Source: Lentzea atacamensis (lineage in GTDB: Bacteria > Actinomycetota > Actinomycetes > Mycobacteriales > Pseudonocardiaceae). From it: a DNA stretch of 64,000 nucleotides. The position numbers and the translations under genes were made by a program. The stretch is taken from the NCBI RefSeq assembly GCF_003269295.1, contig NZ_QLTT01000003.1, forward strand, positions 124,001 to 188,000, given 5' to 3'. The notes under the pieces are model-generated. The model worked only from the letters and a program-made list of their open reading frames with translations. It was not told the DNA's origin and did no database searches. Position 1 is the stretch's first letter. Each line of letters begins with the position of its first letter. Positions 1 to 9,082 of this stretch are shown one piece after another.

Positions 1-183
1 GTCCAGCTGTGGGAGTGCAACGGCACGGGCGCGCAACAGTGGCGCGTGCGGTCCGACGGCTCGGTGCGGAACCCGCAGTCGGGGCTGTGCCTGGACAACC
101 CCGGTGCGTCGACGACTCCCGGCACCCGCCTGAACATCTGGACCTGCAACGGTTCCGCGGCTCAGGCCTGGAAGTTCCGCTAG
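1..183 (+). CDS. C-terminal end of a secreted ricin B-type lectin (CBM13) protein, partial
   Basis: Only the last 60 codons are in the window; the gene enters from the left edge. The readable frame contains two QxW-type sites typical of the ricin-type beta-trefoil (AQQW near the start and AQAW at the end) and a CLDN motif, so this is the end of a CBM13 carbohydrate-binding module. In actinomycetes such modules usually sit at the C-terminus of secreted glycoside hydrolases, but the catalytic part lies outside and cannot be named. Its TAG stop (181-183) interlocks with the stop of the convergent methyltransferase gene in a shared CTAG. Confidence 0.85.
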   Translation, partial: VQLWECNGTGAQQWRVRSDGSVRNPQSGLCLDNPGASTTPGTRLNIWTCNGSAAQAWKFR

Positions 184-983
184 GGCTTGCGAGCGAGGCC
201 CACGTAGACGTCCTCCGGGCCACCTTCTCCGGCCGGGCCGAGTTCCGGGTGCCACTTCGGCGCCGGGACGACGCCCGGCTGGAGGATCTCCATGCCCGCG
301 AACATCGGCTCGAACTCCGCCAGGGACCGGAAGTACATCGGGTCGCGGCTGTGCTTCATGGCCTCGACGACGGCGCCCATCTCCTGCGGCTTGAAGTCCG
401 CGGTCAGGTGCGAGAGCGCGACCAGGCTGCCGGACGGCATGGCGTCGCGGTAGCGGGCGACGATCTCGGCGGGGCCCTTCTCGTCCGAGACGAAGTGCAG
501 CACGGCGACCATGAGCAGGCCGACCGGCCTGGAGAAGTCGATCAGGTCCTGCACGACCGGGTCGGAGAGGACGTCCTGGGGCCGGCACATGTCGGCCTGG
601 ACGACGCCCGCGTTGTCGTTGCCCTCCAGGATGAGCTGGCTGTGGGAGACCGCGACCTCGTCGTAGTCGACGTAGACCACGCGCGCGTCGGGGTTCTCCT
701 GCTGCACGATCTCGTGGACGTTGCCGACCGTCGGGATGCCCGAGCCGAGGTCGAGGAACTGGTCGATGCCCTGCTCCATCATCAGCAGGACGGCGCGGCG
801 CATGAACGAGCGGTTCGAGGACGCGATGGCGCGGCCGTCGCGCAGGACCTGCAGCACCTTCTCGCCGACCATGCGGTCCGATGCGAAGTTGTGGCCACCT
901 CCCAGCAGGAAGTCGTAGACGCGTGCCGCGCTGGGCACGTCCGTGTTGATTCCAGCGGGCACCCACGAAAAAGGCTCGGCCAT
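180..983 (-). CDS. SAM-dependent methyltransferase, S-adenosyl methyltransferase family (PF04672/DUF574)
   Basis: The protein has 267 residues, the usual length for this actinomycete-expanded family. It shows the family opening (VPSAARVYDFLLGGGHNF), a glycine-rich SAM-binding motif (FLDLGSGIPTVGNVHE) and an acidic strand end (VVYVDYDEVAV). Members are cytosolic class I methyltransferases whose substrates are mostly unknown, so no substrate is proposed. It is convergent with the lectin gene and its stop shares the CTAG at 180-183. The next upstream gene, on the same strand, is the TPR protein about 57 bases away, so the three minus-strand genes may be co-transcribed. Confidence 0.85.
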   Translation of the reverse strand: MAEPFSWVPAGINTDVPSAARVYDFLLGGGHNFASDRMVGEKVLQVLRDGRAIASSNRSFMRRAVLLMMEQGIDQFLDLGSGIPTVGNVHEIVQQENPDARVVYVDYDEVAVSHSQLILEGNDNAGVVQADMCRPQDVLSDPVVQDLIDFSRPVGLLMVAVLHFVSDEKGPAEIVARYRDAMPSGSLVALSHLTADFKPQEMGAVVEAMKHSRDPMYFRSLAEFEPMFAGMEILQPGVVPAPKWHPELGPAGEGGPEDVYVGLARKP

Positions 984-1040
984 GCGCAGAACCTACCTGT
1001 TTGCGCGCACGCGTGTACCGGCCCGGATCGGGTGAAAGGG

Positions 1041-2081
1041 TCAGCTGCGGCGTGCGAACCGGTGCGCGATGTGCTCCACCAGCACGGATGCGCCGGCGGT
1101 GCGAGCTTCCTGGTCCAGCCAGCGCAGCTGGTCGTCGACGCGCGCCGACCGCAGGTTCGCGGCGGCTGCCACGGCCTGCCCGCCGAGTTCGGCGGCGGTG
1201 GCCTTGTCGCCGATCGCGAGGTGGTTGCGGGCCAACGCGGTCAGGGTGAGCACCCGAGCGCGGACGCGGTCGTCGCCGTGGGTCTTTGCCTGCAGTGACG
1301 CGATTGCCCGCGCGGGATCGCTCAGGTCCCTGCGGTCGGCCCACGAGTTGTGCGCGGCGACGAAACCGAGCTGGAACGACTTCAGCGCGTCCTCAGGTGC
1401 GTTGTGGTGCAAGAACATCCGGCCCGCACGGGTCAGGATCGAGGCGATCAGCGCCTCGTTCTCCGCCTGCCGGGCCAGGGTCAGCGCCCGTGAGAAGTGC
1501 GGGAGGGCGACGCCGGGCATCCCGCTGTCGAACGCCGTCCAGCCCGCCAGTTCGTGCACTTCGGCAACCGCTGTCCACATCTCCTCGCCGCCGACGACGA
1601 TGAACGGCTCCACAGCGTGGAGGTGCTCCAACACCAAGGGATGGCAGGCAATCCCGCCGTATCGCCGGTCCAGCGCGCGCAACGCCTGTGTGCGTTCCTG
1701 CACCTCAGACGGCTCCACGCGGCCCACAGGTGCCGCGGCCGGTACCCAGTCGAAGGTCGGCGCACCGACCAGGACGCGCGCAGCGTGCTCCAGGAACCGT
1801 TGCCGGGCCTCGGAGTTCTCCCGGATCAGTTCCTCTGCCTCCTCGAACCCGTCGGCCACGGCGAGCCGGCACCACCGCGCGGCCTCGGAGTTCTCGCCGA
1901 GCGCGAACAGCACCCGCGCCAGCCGCACCGCCGCGTCACCGAGGCGCTGGTCGGCGGCGACCCGGAAGCGCACGGCGGCCTCGCGCAGGTCCCCCGCCCG
2001 TTCCGCGGCCTCGCCCAGGCGGTAGAGGCGTTCGACGGCCTCGTCGTGCTCGTGCTGGGCCAGCAGCTCCTCAATCCTCAT
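1041..2081 (-). CDS. TPR-repeat protein coupled to an ECF sigma factor
   Basis: This 346-residue soluble, alpha-helical protein has tetratricopeptide-like units, for example residues 5-80 (EAVERLYRLGEAAERAGDLR and the following helices) and the region around HFSRALTLARQAENEALIAS. No catalytic motif is visible. Its ATG lies inside the 3' end of the sigma factor gene, an 11-base overlap, which implies translational coupling. A TPR protein directly behind a small sigma factor is likely to act in the same signalling step, perhaps as a binding partner. That is inference from position only. Confidence 0.7.
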   Translation of the reverse strand: MRIEELLAQHEHDEAVERLYRLGEAAERAGDLREAAVRFRVAADQRLGDAAVRLARVLFALGENSEAARWCRLAVADGFEEAEELIRENSEARQRFLEHAARVLVGAPTFDWVPAAAPVGRVEPSEVQERTQALRALDRRYGGIACHPLVLEHLHAVEPFIVVGGEEMWTAVAEVHELAGWTAFDSGMPGVALPHFSRALTLARQAENEALIASILTRAGRMFLHHNAPEDALKSFQLGFVAAHNSWADRRDLSDPARAIASLQAKTHGDDRVRARVLTLTALARNHLAIGDKATAAELGGQAVAAAANLRSARVDDQLRWLDQEARTAGASVLVEHIAHRFARRS

Positions 2082-2559
2082 CAGACCCTCCGAGAATCCG
2101 CCGCAGTTCGGCCCGGCCGCGGGTGAGATGCGTCCGCACGGTCGACTCGCCGACCACGAGCACCGAGGCGATCTCGCTGACCGGGTAGCCGAGCAGGTGG
2201 TGCAACGCCACGACCTCGCGGTGCCTGGGGGACAGCCGGCGCAGGGCGGAGTGCAACGCCTCGGCCTCGTGCACCTGTTCCAGGACGTCGGCAGCGGGTA
2301 CCGCGACCAGCGGGGTCTCGTGCTGGTGCCGCTGCTGCCACCGTCGCATCAAGCGGATCGCGACTTTCAGCACCCACGCCTCGGGCTTGTCGTACGCGTG
2401 GATGTCGTCCCAACGGTGCTGCGCGATCAGCAACGCGTCTTGCGCGATGTCCTCGACCACGCGCGTGTCGCCGTTCAAGGCCGTCAGCGTCTTGGTCACC
2501 ACGGGCAGGCACGTGCGGAAGAACTCGGCGAAGCCCTGATCCGGCTCCGGTGTGCTCAA
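2071..2559 (-). CDS. ECF-type RNA polymerase sigma factor
   Basis: The protein has 162 residues with the two core ECF regions. Region 2 is at about residues 15-80 (VVEDIAQDALLIAQHRW, then a KPEAWVLKVAIRLMRRW stretch) and region 4 at about 100-155 (LSPRHREVVALHHLLGYPVS, then a helix-turn-helix ending STVRTHLTRGRAELRRIL). It is short for the family, with no C-terminal extension. It is followed with overlap by the TPR gene; no recognisable anti-sigma factor is adjacent. The upstream 440-base intergenic region would hold its promoter. Confidence 0.88.
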   Translation of the reverse strand: MSTPEPDQGFAEFFRTCLPVVTKTLTALNGDTRVVEDIAQDALLIAQHRWDDIHAYDKPEAWVLKVAIRLMRRWQQRHQHETPLVAVPAADVLEQVHEAEALHSALRRLSPRHREVVALHHLLGYPVSEIASVLVVGESTVRTHLTRGRAELRRILGGSDED

Positions 2560-3000
2560 CGGTCTTCCCTTCAGCGTCCGCTCGGGTCGTTCACCGCCCG
2601 TAGGCGACCTTCACCGGTGACAGGCGCTGAAGCCAGGAAAGGCTGAGTCGAACGCGCGTGTTCACCCGTTTAGCCTCATCGGTCGTTTGGTCAAGCCGTG
2701 ACATCCACGCACATGAATGACCCGGTAGAGCGAATATCCTCTGTGGACAGTCGCGCAGGGTTACACCTCGCTCGGAACCAGGATTCCGATCGTGGATCAA
2801 ATCTCACCCGACAAGGGAAAACCGTCTACGGAACGCAGTGAAAACTGGAAATCAAGCGGCCATCCTCGCGAGGAAAATTCATCAGGAAGTGTGACAAGTG
2901 GTCGTGTTTACCTGACTGATGGCGGGCGGAACTGCGGAAACGGTGGCATTTTCCAGGTTCCCGCAGTGTGCCCCGTCTCTTGCTGCCTAGGAGCGAATCC
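2560..3000. other. 440-base intergenic region between divergent sigma-factor and surface-protein genes
   Basis: I see no convincing gene here. It is less GC-rich than its flanks, as expected for a divergent promoter region. A perfect 10-base palindrome TCACCGGTGA lies at 2611-2620, close to the sigma gene start. The stretch 2931-2966 contains imperfect inverted repeats (GGAAC/GTTCC and CTGCGG/CCGCAG) just upstream of the surface-protein start. Small open frames in it lack coding character. No known riboswitch class was recognised. Confidence 0.5.
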
Positions 3001-6000
3001 GTGAAACGTCCGCTCGCCGCCGCGCTCGCCGCGCTGCTGGCCGCCTCATTCGCCGTGGTGATACCGACAGCGCACGCCGGTCCAGGTGACGGCACGCTGT
3101 CCGTGCAGGTCATCCGTGACGTGAACGGCAACGGCAACTACGACGCTGCCGTCGAGGTCGGTGTCCAGGGTGCTGCCGTGCTCGTCACCGACCCCGCAGG
3201 CAACATCGCGACCGGCACGACCGACGTGAACGGCAGCGTCACGGTCGGTCTCGGCCCGGTGAGCGGTGGCAAGTACCGCGTGCAGGTGAACCCGCCGGCC
3301 GGAAGCGTGCTGCAGCCGGCTCCCGCCGGCGGCACGCTCGAGAGCAACACGATGTTCGTGGACGTCTCCGGCGGCAAGAACGTCACCGTCACCACCGGCC
3401 TGTGGAACCCGGCCGACTACTGCCAGTCGAGCCCGACGCTCGCCACGGCGTGCCAGCGCGCGACCCGTGACCGCGACGGCAACAGCATGGTGAACGGTTC
3501 AGCTCGCTCGCTGGTCACCATGCCGTTCGACGCACGTGGAACGAACTCCGCACCGGCCCAGGTCGCGAACCAGGGCGCCACCGGGACGGTGTTCGGTCTC
3601 GCCTACCGCAAGCAGGACAAGCGGCTGTTCTCCGCCGCGTTCGCGAAGCGGCTCACCAACTACGGTCCCGGTGGTGCTGGCGCCATTTACGTCACGCCGG
3701 CCGCGGGCGGTGCGACGACCTTGTTCACCACCGTGCCCAACGCCGGTGGCGCTACGCACAACCACCAGACCAACTTCGACGGCGCCTTCTACGCGGTGCC
3801 GGGCACGCAAAGCCTCGGTGACATCGACATGTCCGAGGACGGCAGCGAGCTCTACGTCGTGAACATGGCCGACAAGAAGCTCTACGTCTACGACGCCACA
3901 CAGCCGACCGCTGCCGCCGCCAAGGCCTCGTACGTGATTCCCTCGGCCTGTCCGACCGCGAGCGACTGGCGGCCTGGCGCGCTGGGCGTGCGTGACGGCG
4001 TCGTGTACGTCGGTGGCGTCTGTTCCGGTGCGTCGACGAAGAAGATCGCCGACGTGAAGGCCGTCGTGATGACGTTCTCCGGCGGCTCCTTCAGCCCGCC
4101 GGTGCTGACGAAGGTGCTGGACTTCCAGCGTGGCAGGGCGTTCAACAACCGGCCGGCGAGCAACGTCTGGTACCCCTGGACCGACAACTGGAACGACACC
4201 GCCGCCAACGACCTGCGGCACAACTCGTACCCCATGCCGCTGCTGATCGACATCGGGGTGGAGAACAACGGCGATCTGGCGCTGGGCTTCCGCGACCGCT
4301 TCGGCGACATGGGCGGTTTCTGGATCCCCGCTCCCGACGGCAGCGGTGGCGAGTGGGAGACCGTGTCGGGCGGCGACCTCAACCGCGCCTGCAAGACCCC
4401 CACGGGCTACACGTGGCAGGGCACCGGCGGTTGCAAGAACAACCACGTCCACCCCAACGGCGGCAACGAGCAGGCGGCGGACGTCGTCGAGTACTACCCC
4501 GGTGAGTACTTCGCGTTCTCCGACACCAACTACGCGCCGCACCTCGAGACCGCGCAGGGTGCGGTGGCCCTGGTGCCCGGCGAGCTGCGGATGCCCGCGA
4601 TCGTGATGGACCCGACCGGTGTGCGCACCGGTGGTGTCGGCTGGTTCGATCGCGGCAACGGTTCGATGGCCAACACCTCGTACTCCAACGCCTACAAGAT
4701 CGTTGACGAGTTCACCGAGGGTTGGGGCAAGGCGAACGGTCTGGCCGACCTCGAGGCGCTGTGTGATCTGGCGCCGGTGCAGCTTGGCAACCGGGTCTGG
4801 TTCGACACCGACGCGGACGGTGTGCAGGACGGCGACGAACCGGCGGTCGCGGGTGTCAAGGTGACGGCGACGCCGTGTGCCGGTGGTGCCGCTCTGCCGG
4901 TGAAGACCACGAACGCCAAGGGCGAGTACTACTTCGGCGCTGCTGACGGTCTGAAGCCGGAGACCTGCTACAACCTCACGTTCGACTACAGCGGGGTGAA
5001 CACGGCCGCCCTGCCGGGTGCGCCGCCTGTTGAGAGTCTTCAGTGGACGGTCAAGGAAGCCGGTCCGGACCGGGTCGTCGATTCCAACGTGGACGCCGTG
5101 GGCAACACCCAGGTGACCACCGGCAAGTCCGGTACCGCCGACCACACGATCGACGCCGGTATCAACGCCAAGGTCACCAACTCCCTCGGTGATCTCGTGT
5201 GGGTCGACACCAACCGCAACGGCCTGCAGGATGCCGGTGAACCGGGCGTCCAGGGTGTGACCGTCGTGCTGAAGAAGGGTGACGGCACCCAGGTCGGCAC
5301 GCCGAAGCAGACCGACGCGCAGGGCACGTACCTGTTCGACCTGCTCGAAGACGGCACGTACATGGTGTGCTTCGACCTGTCGACGTTGCCCGCCCAGTAC
5401 GCCGGTTACGTGTTCACCGGCAAGGACGCGGGTGACGACACGAAGGACTCGGACGCGGATGCCGCGGACGGCTGCACCGCGACGACGACGCTGGGTGCTG
5501 CCAAACGTCAGGACCTGACGCTCGACGCGGGTCTGGTGCCGCCGAACAACAGGCTCGGTGACCTCGTGTGGGTCGACACCAACCGCAACGGCCTGCAGGA
5601 CGGCGACGAGCCGGGTGTGCCGGGCGTGACGGTGACGCTGAAGGACGGCTCCGGTGCGACCGTGGGCACGCCGAAGCAGACCGACGCGCAGGGCAAGTAC
5701 CTGTTCGACCAGCTGCCCAACGGCACGTACCAGGTGTGCTTCGACCTCTCGACCGCTCCGGCCGAGTACGCGGGCTACCTGCTGACGCGCCTGAACGCGG
5801 GCGACGACGCGTTGGACTCCGACGCCGACCCGGCGACGAAGTGCACGCACACCACCACGTTGGGCCCCGACAAGCGCGAGGACCTGACGCTGGACGCGGG
5901 TATCCGGCCGCCGAACACGCTCGGCGACTACGTGTGGATCGACACCAACAAGAACGGCGTCCAGGACGACGGCGAACCGCCGGTGCCCGGTGTGACCGTG

Positions 6001-8172
6001 AAGGTCGGTGACCTGACCACCACGACGGGTCCGGACGGCAAGTACGTCTTCGGCAAGCTGCCCGACGGCGAGTACACCGTCTGCTTCGACAAGACGACCC
6101 TGCCGGCGCAGTACGCGGACTACGTCCCGACGACGCCGAACGCCGGTGGCGACGACGCGAAGGACTCCGACGCGGCCGTCGACACGTGGTGTGCCCCGCC
6201 GACGAAGCTCGACGTGGACAGGCCCGAGGACCTGACGATCGATCTGGGTCTGATCCCGCCGGTGAACCGTCTCGGTGACTACGTGTGGATCGACGTCAAC
6301 AAGGACGGGTTGCAGGACGCCACTGACATCCCGGTCGAGGGCGTGACGGTGAAGCTGAACACCGGCGCGACCACGACGACGGACGCGCAGGGCAAGTACC
6401 TGTTCTCCGACCTGCCCGACGGCGAGTACACGGTGTGCTTCGATCTGGCGAACCTGCCCGCGGCGGTGAAGGACTACCTGGTCACCGCCAAGGACGCCGG
6501 TTCCGATGACGCGAAGGACTCCGATGCCGACCCGGCCACCGGTTGTGTGCCGGCCGTGACGCTGGGCGTGGGTCAGCGCGAGAACCTGACGCTGGACATG
6601 GGTCTGGTCTCGCCGCCGAACAAGCTCGGTGACTACGTCTGGGTCGACGCGAACCGCAACGGTGTGCAGGACGCGGGCGAGGCACCGGTGCCGGGTATGA
6701 CCGTGAAGGTGCTGGACGAGCAGGGCAACCAGGTCGGCGAGCCGGTGGTCACGGACGCGCAGGGCAAGTACCTGTTCGGCGACCTGCCGGACGGCACGTT
6801 CAAGGTCTGCTTCGGCCCGATGCCCGCGGGCATGTCGGACTTCCAGTTCACCAAGCCCAACGCCGGTGACGACGCCGCGGACTCCGATGCCGACCCGGCC
6901 ACGGGCTGCACTTCGGAGGTCACGCTCGGCCTCGGCAAGCGGGAGGACCTGACCCTGGACGCCGGCATCCACGCGCCGGTCAACAGGATCGGCGACTTCG
7001 TGTGGGTCGACGCGAACAACAACGGTCTGCAGGACGACGGCGAGAAGCCCGTCGAGGGCGTGACCGTGAAGCTGAACACCGGTGCCACCACGAAGACCGA
7101 CGCGCAGGGCAAGTACCTGTTCAGCGATCTTCCGGACGGCACGTACACGGTGTGCTTCGACATCGCGAACCTGCCGGCCGCGGTGGCGGACTACACGCTG
7201 ACCAAGGTCAACGCGGGTGACGACGCGAAGGACTCGGATGCCGATCCGGCAACGGGTTGCACGCTGCCCGTGACCCTCGGTGTGGGCCAGCGCGAGAACC
7301 TCACGCTGGACGCGGGTCTGGTCGCACCGCCGAACAGCATCGGCGACCTGGTGTGGTACGACACCAACCGCAACGGCGTGCAGGATCCGGGTGAGCCGGG
7401 CGTGCCCGGTGTGACGGTCACCCTGGTCGACGAGCAGGGCAATCCCGTCGGCGTGCCGGTGAAGACGGGGCCTGACGGCACGTACGAGTTCCCGAACATC
7501 CCGGACGGCACCTACAAGGTGTGCTTCGAGATGGGCGCTCTGCCCGGCCAGTACGCCGGGTACGTCGCGACGACGCCGAACGCCGGTGACGACGCGAAGG
7601 ACTCGGACGTGGATCCGGCGACCGGGTGCACGCCGCCGGTGACGGTCGGTGTGGGCCAGCGTGAGCAGAAACCGGCCCTGGGCCTGGTGCCGCCGACCAA
7701 CCGCGTTGGTGACCTCGTCTGGTACGACAACAACTCCAACGGGGTGCAGGACGCCGGCGAACCCGGTGTGCCGAACCTGCCGGTGTTCCTGCAGGACGGC
7801 AGCGGCAAGCCCGTTGCGCAGACGACGACCGACAAGGACGGCAAGTACCTGTTCACCGACCTTCCGGACGGTGAGTACAAGGTCTGCTTCAACGCCGATC
7901 CGCGGACGGGCCTGGTCGCTGGCCGCCAGCTGACCAAGCCGCACGTCGGGGACGACGGAAAGGACTCCGACGCCAACCCGGCGACCGGATGCACCCACGT
8001 CGTCAAGCTGGGCAAGGACAAGCGGGTGGACCTGACGCTCGACGCAGGTCTGCTGCCCAAGCCGCCGCTCGCCTCCACGGGTGCCGCGGTGTGGGCCCTG
8101 CTCGGCTCCGGCCTGGCCCTGCTGCTCGCCGGTGCGTTCATGACACTGGTCGCGCGCCGTCGCAGGTCCTAG
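3001..8172 (+). CDS. Sortase-anchored surface protein with nine SdrD/Cna-B repeats
   Basis: The GTG at 3001 is chosen because AGGAG (2989-2993) precedes it by 7 bases and it begins a clean Sec signal peptide (VKRPLAAALAALL...PTAHA, about 26 residues). The product has 1723 residues. After an N-terminal B-type fold (about 30-130) comes a region of about 450 residues resembling a beta-propeller (GDIDMSEDGSELYVVNMADK). Nine Ca-binding-like SdrD B repeats follow, each opening LGDxVWxDxNxNGxQDxGE. The tail is LASTG (1690-1694), a hydrophobic helix and RRRRS. LAxTG is the motif used by actinobacterial class E sortases, so wall anchoring is likely. It is probably an adhesin or stalk; the ligand is unknown. 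No sortase gene is nearby. Confidence 0.9.
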   Translation: MKRPLAAALAALLAASFAVVIPTAHAGPGDGTLSVQVIRDVNGNGNYDAAVEVGVQGAAVLVTDPAGNIATGTTDVNGSVTVGLGPVSGGKYRVQVNPPAGSVLQPAPAGGTLESNTMFVDVSGGKNVTVTTGLWNPADYCQSSPTLATACQRATRDRDGNSMVNGSARSLVTMPFDARGTNSAPAQVANQGATGTVFGLAYRKQDKRLFSAAFAKRLTNYGPGGAGAIYVTPAAGGATTLFTTVPNAGGATHNHQTNFDGAFYAVPGTQSLGDIDMSEDGSELYVVNMADKKLYVYDATQPTAAAAKASYVIPSACPTASDWRPGALGVRDGVVYVGGVCSGASTKKIADVKAVVMTFSGGSFSPPVLTKVLDFQRGRAFNNRPASNVWYPWTDNWNDTAANDLRHNSYPMPLLIDIGVENNGDLALGFRDRFGDMGGFWIPAPDGSGGEWETVSGGDLNRACKTPTGYTWQGTGGCKNNHVHPNGGNEQAADVVEYYPGEYFAFSDTNYAPHLETAQGAVALVPGELRMPAIVMDPTGVRTGGVGWFDRGNGSMANTSYSNAYKIVDEFTEGWGKANGLADLEALCDLAPVQLGNRVWFDTDADGVQDGDEPAVAGVKVTATPCAGGAALPVKTTNAKGEYYFGAADGLKPETCYNLTFDYSGVNTAALPGAPPVESLQWTVKEAGPDRVVDSNVDAVGNTQVTTGKSGTADHTIDAGINAKVTNSLGDLVWVDTNRNGLQDAGEPGVQGVTVVLKKGDGTQVGTPKQTDAQGTYLFDLLEDGTYMVCFDLSTLPAQYAGYVFTGKDAGDDTKDSDADAADGCTATTTLGAAKRQDLTLDAGLVPPNNRLGDLVWVDTNRNGLQDGDEPGVPGVTVTLKDGSGATVGTPKQTDAQGKYLFDQLPNGTYQVCFDLSTAPAEYAGYLLTRLNAGDDALDSDADPATKCTHTTTLGPDKREDLTLDAGIRPPNTLGDYVWIDTNKNGVQDDGEPPVPGVTVKVGDLTTTTGPDGKYVFGKLPDGEYTVCFDKTTLPAQYADYVPTTPNAGGDDAKDSDAAVDTWCAPPTKLDVDRPEDLTIDLGLIPPVNRLGDYVWIDVNKDGLQDATDIPVEGVTVKLNTGATTTTDAQGKYLFSDLPDGEYTVCFDLANLPAAVKDYLVTAKDAGSDDAKDSDADPATGCVPAVTLGVGQRENLTLDMGLVSPPNKLGDYVWVDANRNGVQDAGEAPVPGMTVKVLDEQGNQVGEPVVTDAQGKYLFGDLPDGTFKVCFGPMPAGMSDFQFTKPNAGDDAADSDADPATGCTSEVTLGLGKREDLTLDAGIHAPVNRIGDFVWVDANNNGLQDDGEKPVEGVTVKLNTGATTKTDAQGKYLFSDLPDGTYTVCFDIANLPAAVADYTLTKVNAGDDAKDSDADPATGCTLPVTLGVGQRENLTLDAGLVAPPNSIGDLVWYDTNRNGVQDPGEPGVPGVTVTLVDEQGNPVGVPVKTGPDGTYEFPNIPDGTYKVCFEMGALPGQYAGYVATTPNAGDDAKDSDVDPATGCTPPVTVGVGQREQKPALGLVPPTNRVGDLVWYDNNSNGVQDAGEPGVPNLPVFLQDGSGKPVAQTTTDKDGKYLFTDLPDGEYKVCFNADPRTGLVAGRQLTKPHVGDDGKDSDANPATGCTHVVKLGKDKRVDLTLDAGLLPKPPLASTGAAVWALLGSGLALLLAGAFMTLVARRRRS
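4783..8064 (+). repeat. Nine in-frame tandem SdrD B-type coding repeats
   Basis: Repeat starts, read from the LGD/IGD/VGD motif, are at 4783, 5185, 5554, 5920, 6271, 6625, 6988, 7339 and 7705 (residues 595, 729, 852, 974, 1091, 1209, 1330, 1447, 1569). Spacing is 402, 369, 366, 351, 354, 363, 351 and 366 bases. Each unit ends in a DSDADPATGC-like acidic motif followed by LTLDAG. The high similarity at DNA level makes copy-number change by recombination likely. Confidence 0.9.
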
Positions 8173-8191
8173 TCGAAAGGTTCTGATCGAC

Positions 8192-8229
8192 GCACCTGCC
8201 CCTGGGCCTCGTTTCCCAGGGGCAGGTGC
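8192..8229 (+). terminator. Rho-independent-type terminator after the surface-protein gene
   Basis: A perfect 15-base stem (GCACCTGCCCCTGGG at 8192-8206 with its complement at 8215-8229) encloses an 8-base loop and is followed by CCTTTC. It begins 20 bases after the TAG of the surface-protein gene. It could also serve the hydrolase remnant arriving from the other strand. Confidence 0.85.
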
Positions 8230-8233
8230 CCTT

Positions 8234-8425
8234 TCATGGAAGGAGATGACGGAAAGCGGCGATCGCGTGCTGCAGCTCCTGCGCCTCCCACACCGACACC
8301 CGCCAGTGCTCCGCGTTGGGGATCATGTCGCACATGTTCCTGCGGACGCCTCGAGAGGCGGGGAAGTGTGGCCCATCACCAAGATCGCTGGGCCGCCGGT
8401 GTCGACTGATACGGTGCTAGCCATG
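8234..8425 (-). pseudogene. Remnant of the C-terminus of an alpha/beta hydrolase
   Basis: Read on the minus strand, two frames together give a typical alpha/beta-hydrolase tail: TGGPAILVMGHTSPP in one frame, then MIPNAEHWRVSVWEAQELQH and AIAAFRHLLP followed by a stop in another. This is the strand, small helix and final helix of the fold, where the catalytic histidine would lie. The part upstream is absent and there is a frameshift around 8320-8350. It overlaps the region just upstream of the isomerase-like gene. The family assignment rests on pattern only. Confidence 0.4.
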
Positions 8426-8503
8426 GTGAAACCTCCCCAAGATGGGAGTATTTCCCCGCCTGCCGGACCGATGAGTTTCCGTCGGCTGATCCGTACCCCT
8501 GCC

Positions 8504-9082
8504 ATGACCGAAGAAATCCGGGCCGCCGTGGCGGCGGAACGACGTGACCAGGCAGAGCTCCTCGCCGGGCTCACCGAGGAGCAGTGGCACGCGCCGAGCC
8601 TGTGCGAGGGCTGGCGCGTCAAGGAGGTCGTCGCGCACACGACCCTGCCGTTCCGCAGCTCAGTCGGACGCGTGCTGCTGGAGACGCTCAAGTCCGCCGG
8701 CCGGTTCAACCACGCCTCCGACCGCATGGCCAGGAAAGACGCCGCGGCCCTGTCCATCGACGACCTGCTCGGCACCCTGAAGGCCAACATCGGCCACCCG
8801 TGGACCCCACCCGGCGGCGGCCCGGCCGGCGCGCTCTCGCACGACATCATCCACGGCCTCGACATCACGGTCGCGCTCGGACTCGACCGCCAGGTGCCGC
8901 ACGACCGCCTCAAGATCGTCCTCGACGGCATGAACCCGCGCAGCGTCAAGTACTTCGGCGCGGACCTCGACGGCAAGAGGCTGGAAGCCACCGACATGGA
9001 CTGGACGTTCGGCGAAGGCGAGCCGATCAGGAGGCCGGCTCAGGAGCTCCTGCTCCTCGTGTGCGGCCGCTCACTCGCCTGA
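8504..9082 (+). CDS. Maleylpyruvate isomerase/mycothiol-dependent (TIGR03083, DinB-like) family protein
   Basis: I chose the ATG at 8504 (192 residues) because the recognisable domain begins right there (MTEEIRAAVAAERRDQAELL). The longer open frame upstream overlaps the hydrolase remnant and lacks family character. The protein has the family pattern LTEEQWHAPSLCEGWRVKEVV followed by HT, the region that supplies metal-binding residues in the DinB-like fold, and later HDIIHGLDI with the second histidine pair. Relatives use mycothiol or are of unknown substrate. The 3' end overlaps the convergent marR-type gene by 12 bases. Confidence 0.8.
   Translation: MTEEIRAAVAAERRDQAELLAGLTEEQWHAPSLCEGWRVKEVVAHTTLPFRSSVGRVLLETLKSAGRFNHASDRMARKDAAALSIDDLLGTLKANIGHPWTPPGGGPAGALSHDIIHGLDITVALGLDRQVPHDRLKIVLDGMNPRSVKYFGADLDGKRLEATDMDWTFGEGEPIRRPAQELLLLVCGRSLA

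Noticed and set aside
2591-2800. Minus-strand 69-codon ORF in the sigma/surface-protein gap
   Set aside because: No ribosome site, no protein-like pattern and atypical codon positions.
3499-7998. Antisense open frame of 1499 codons across the surface-protein repeats
   Set aside because: It mirrors the repetitive, GC-biased sense gene; its protein is an Arg/Val/His-rich low-complexity string with no family features and no start context.
4783-8064. CRISPR-like regular repetition at about 360 bases
   Set aside because: The repeats are in-frame protein repeats (SdrD B domains), far longer than CRISPR units and without spacers.
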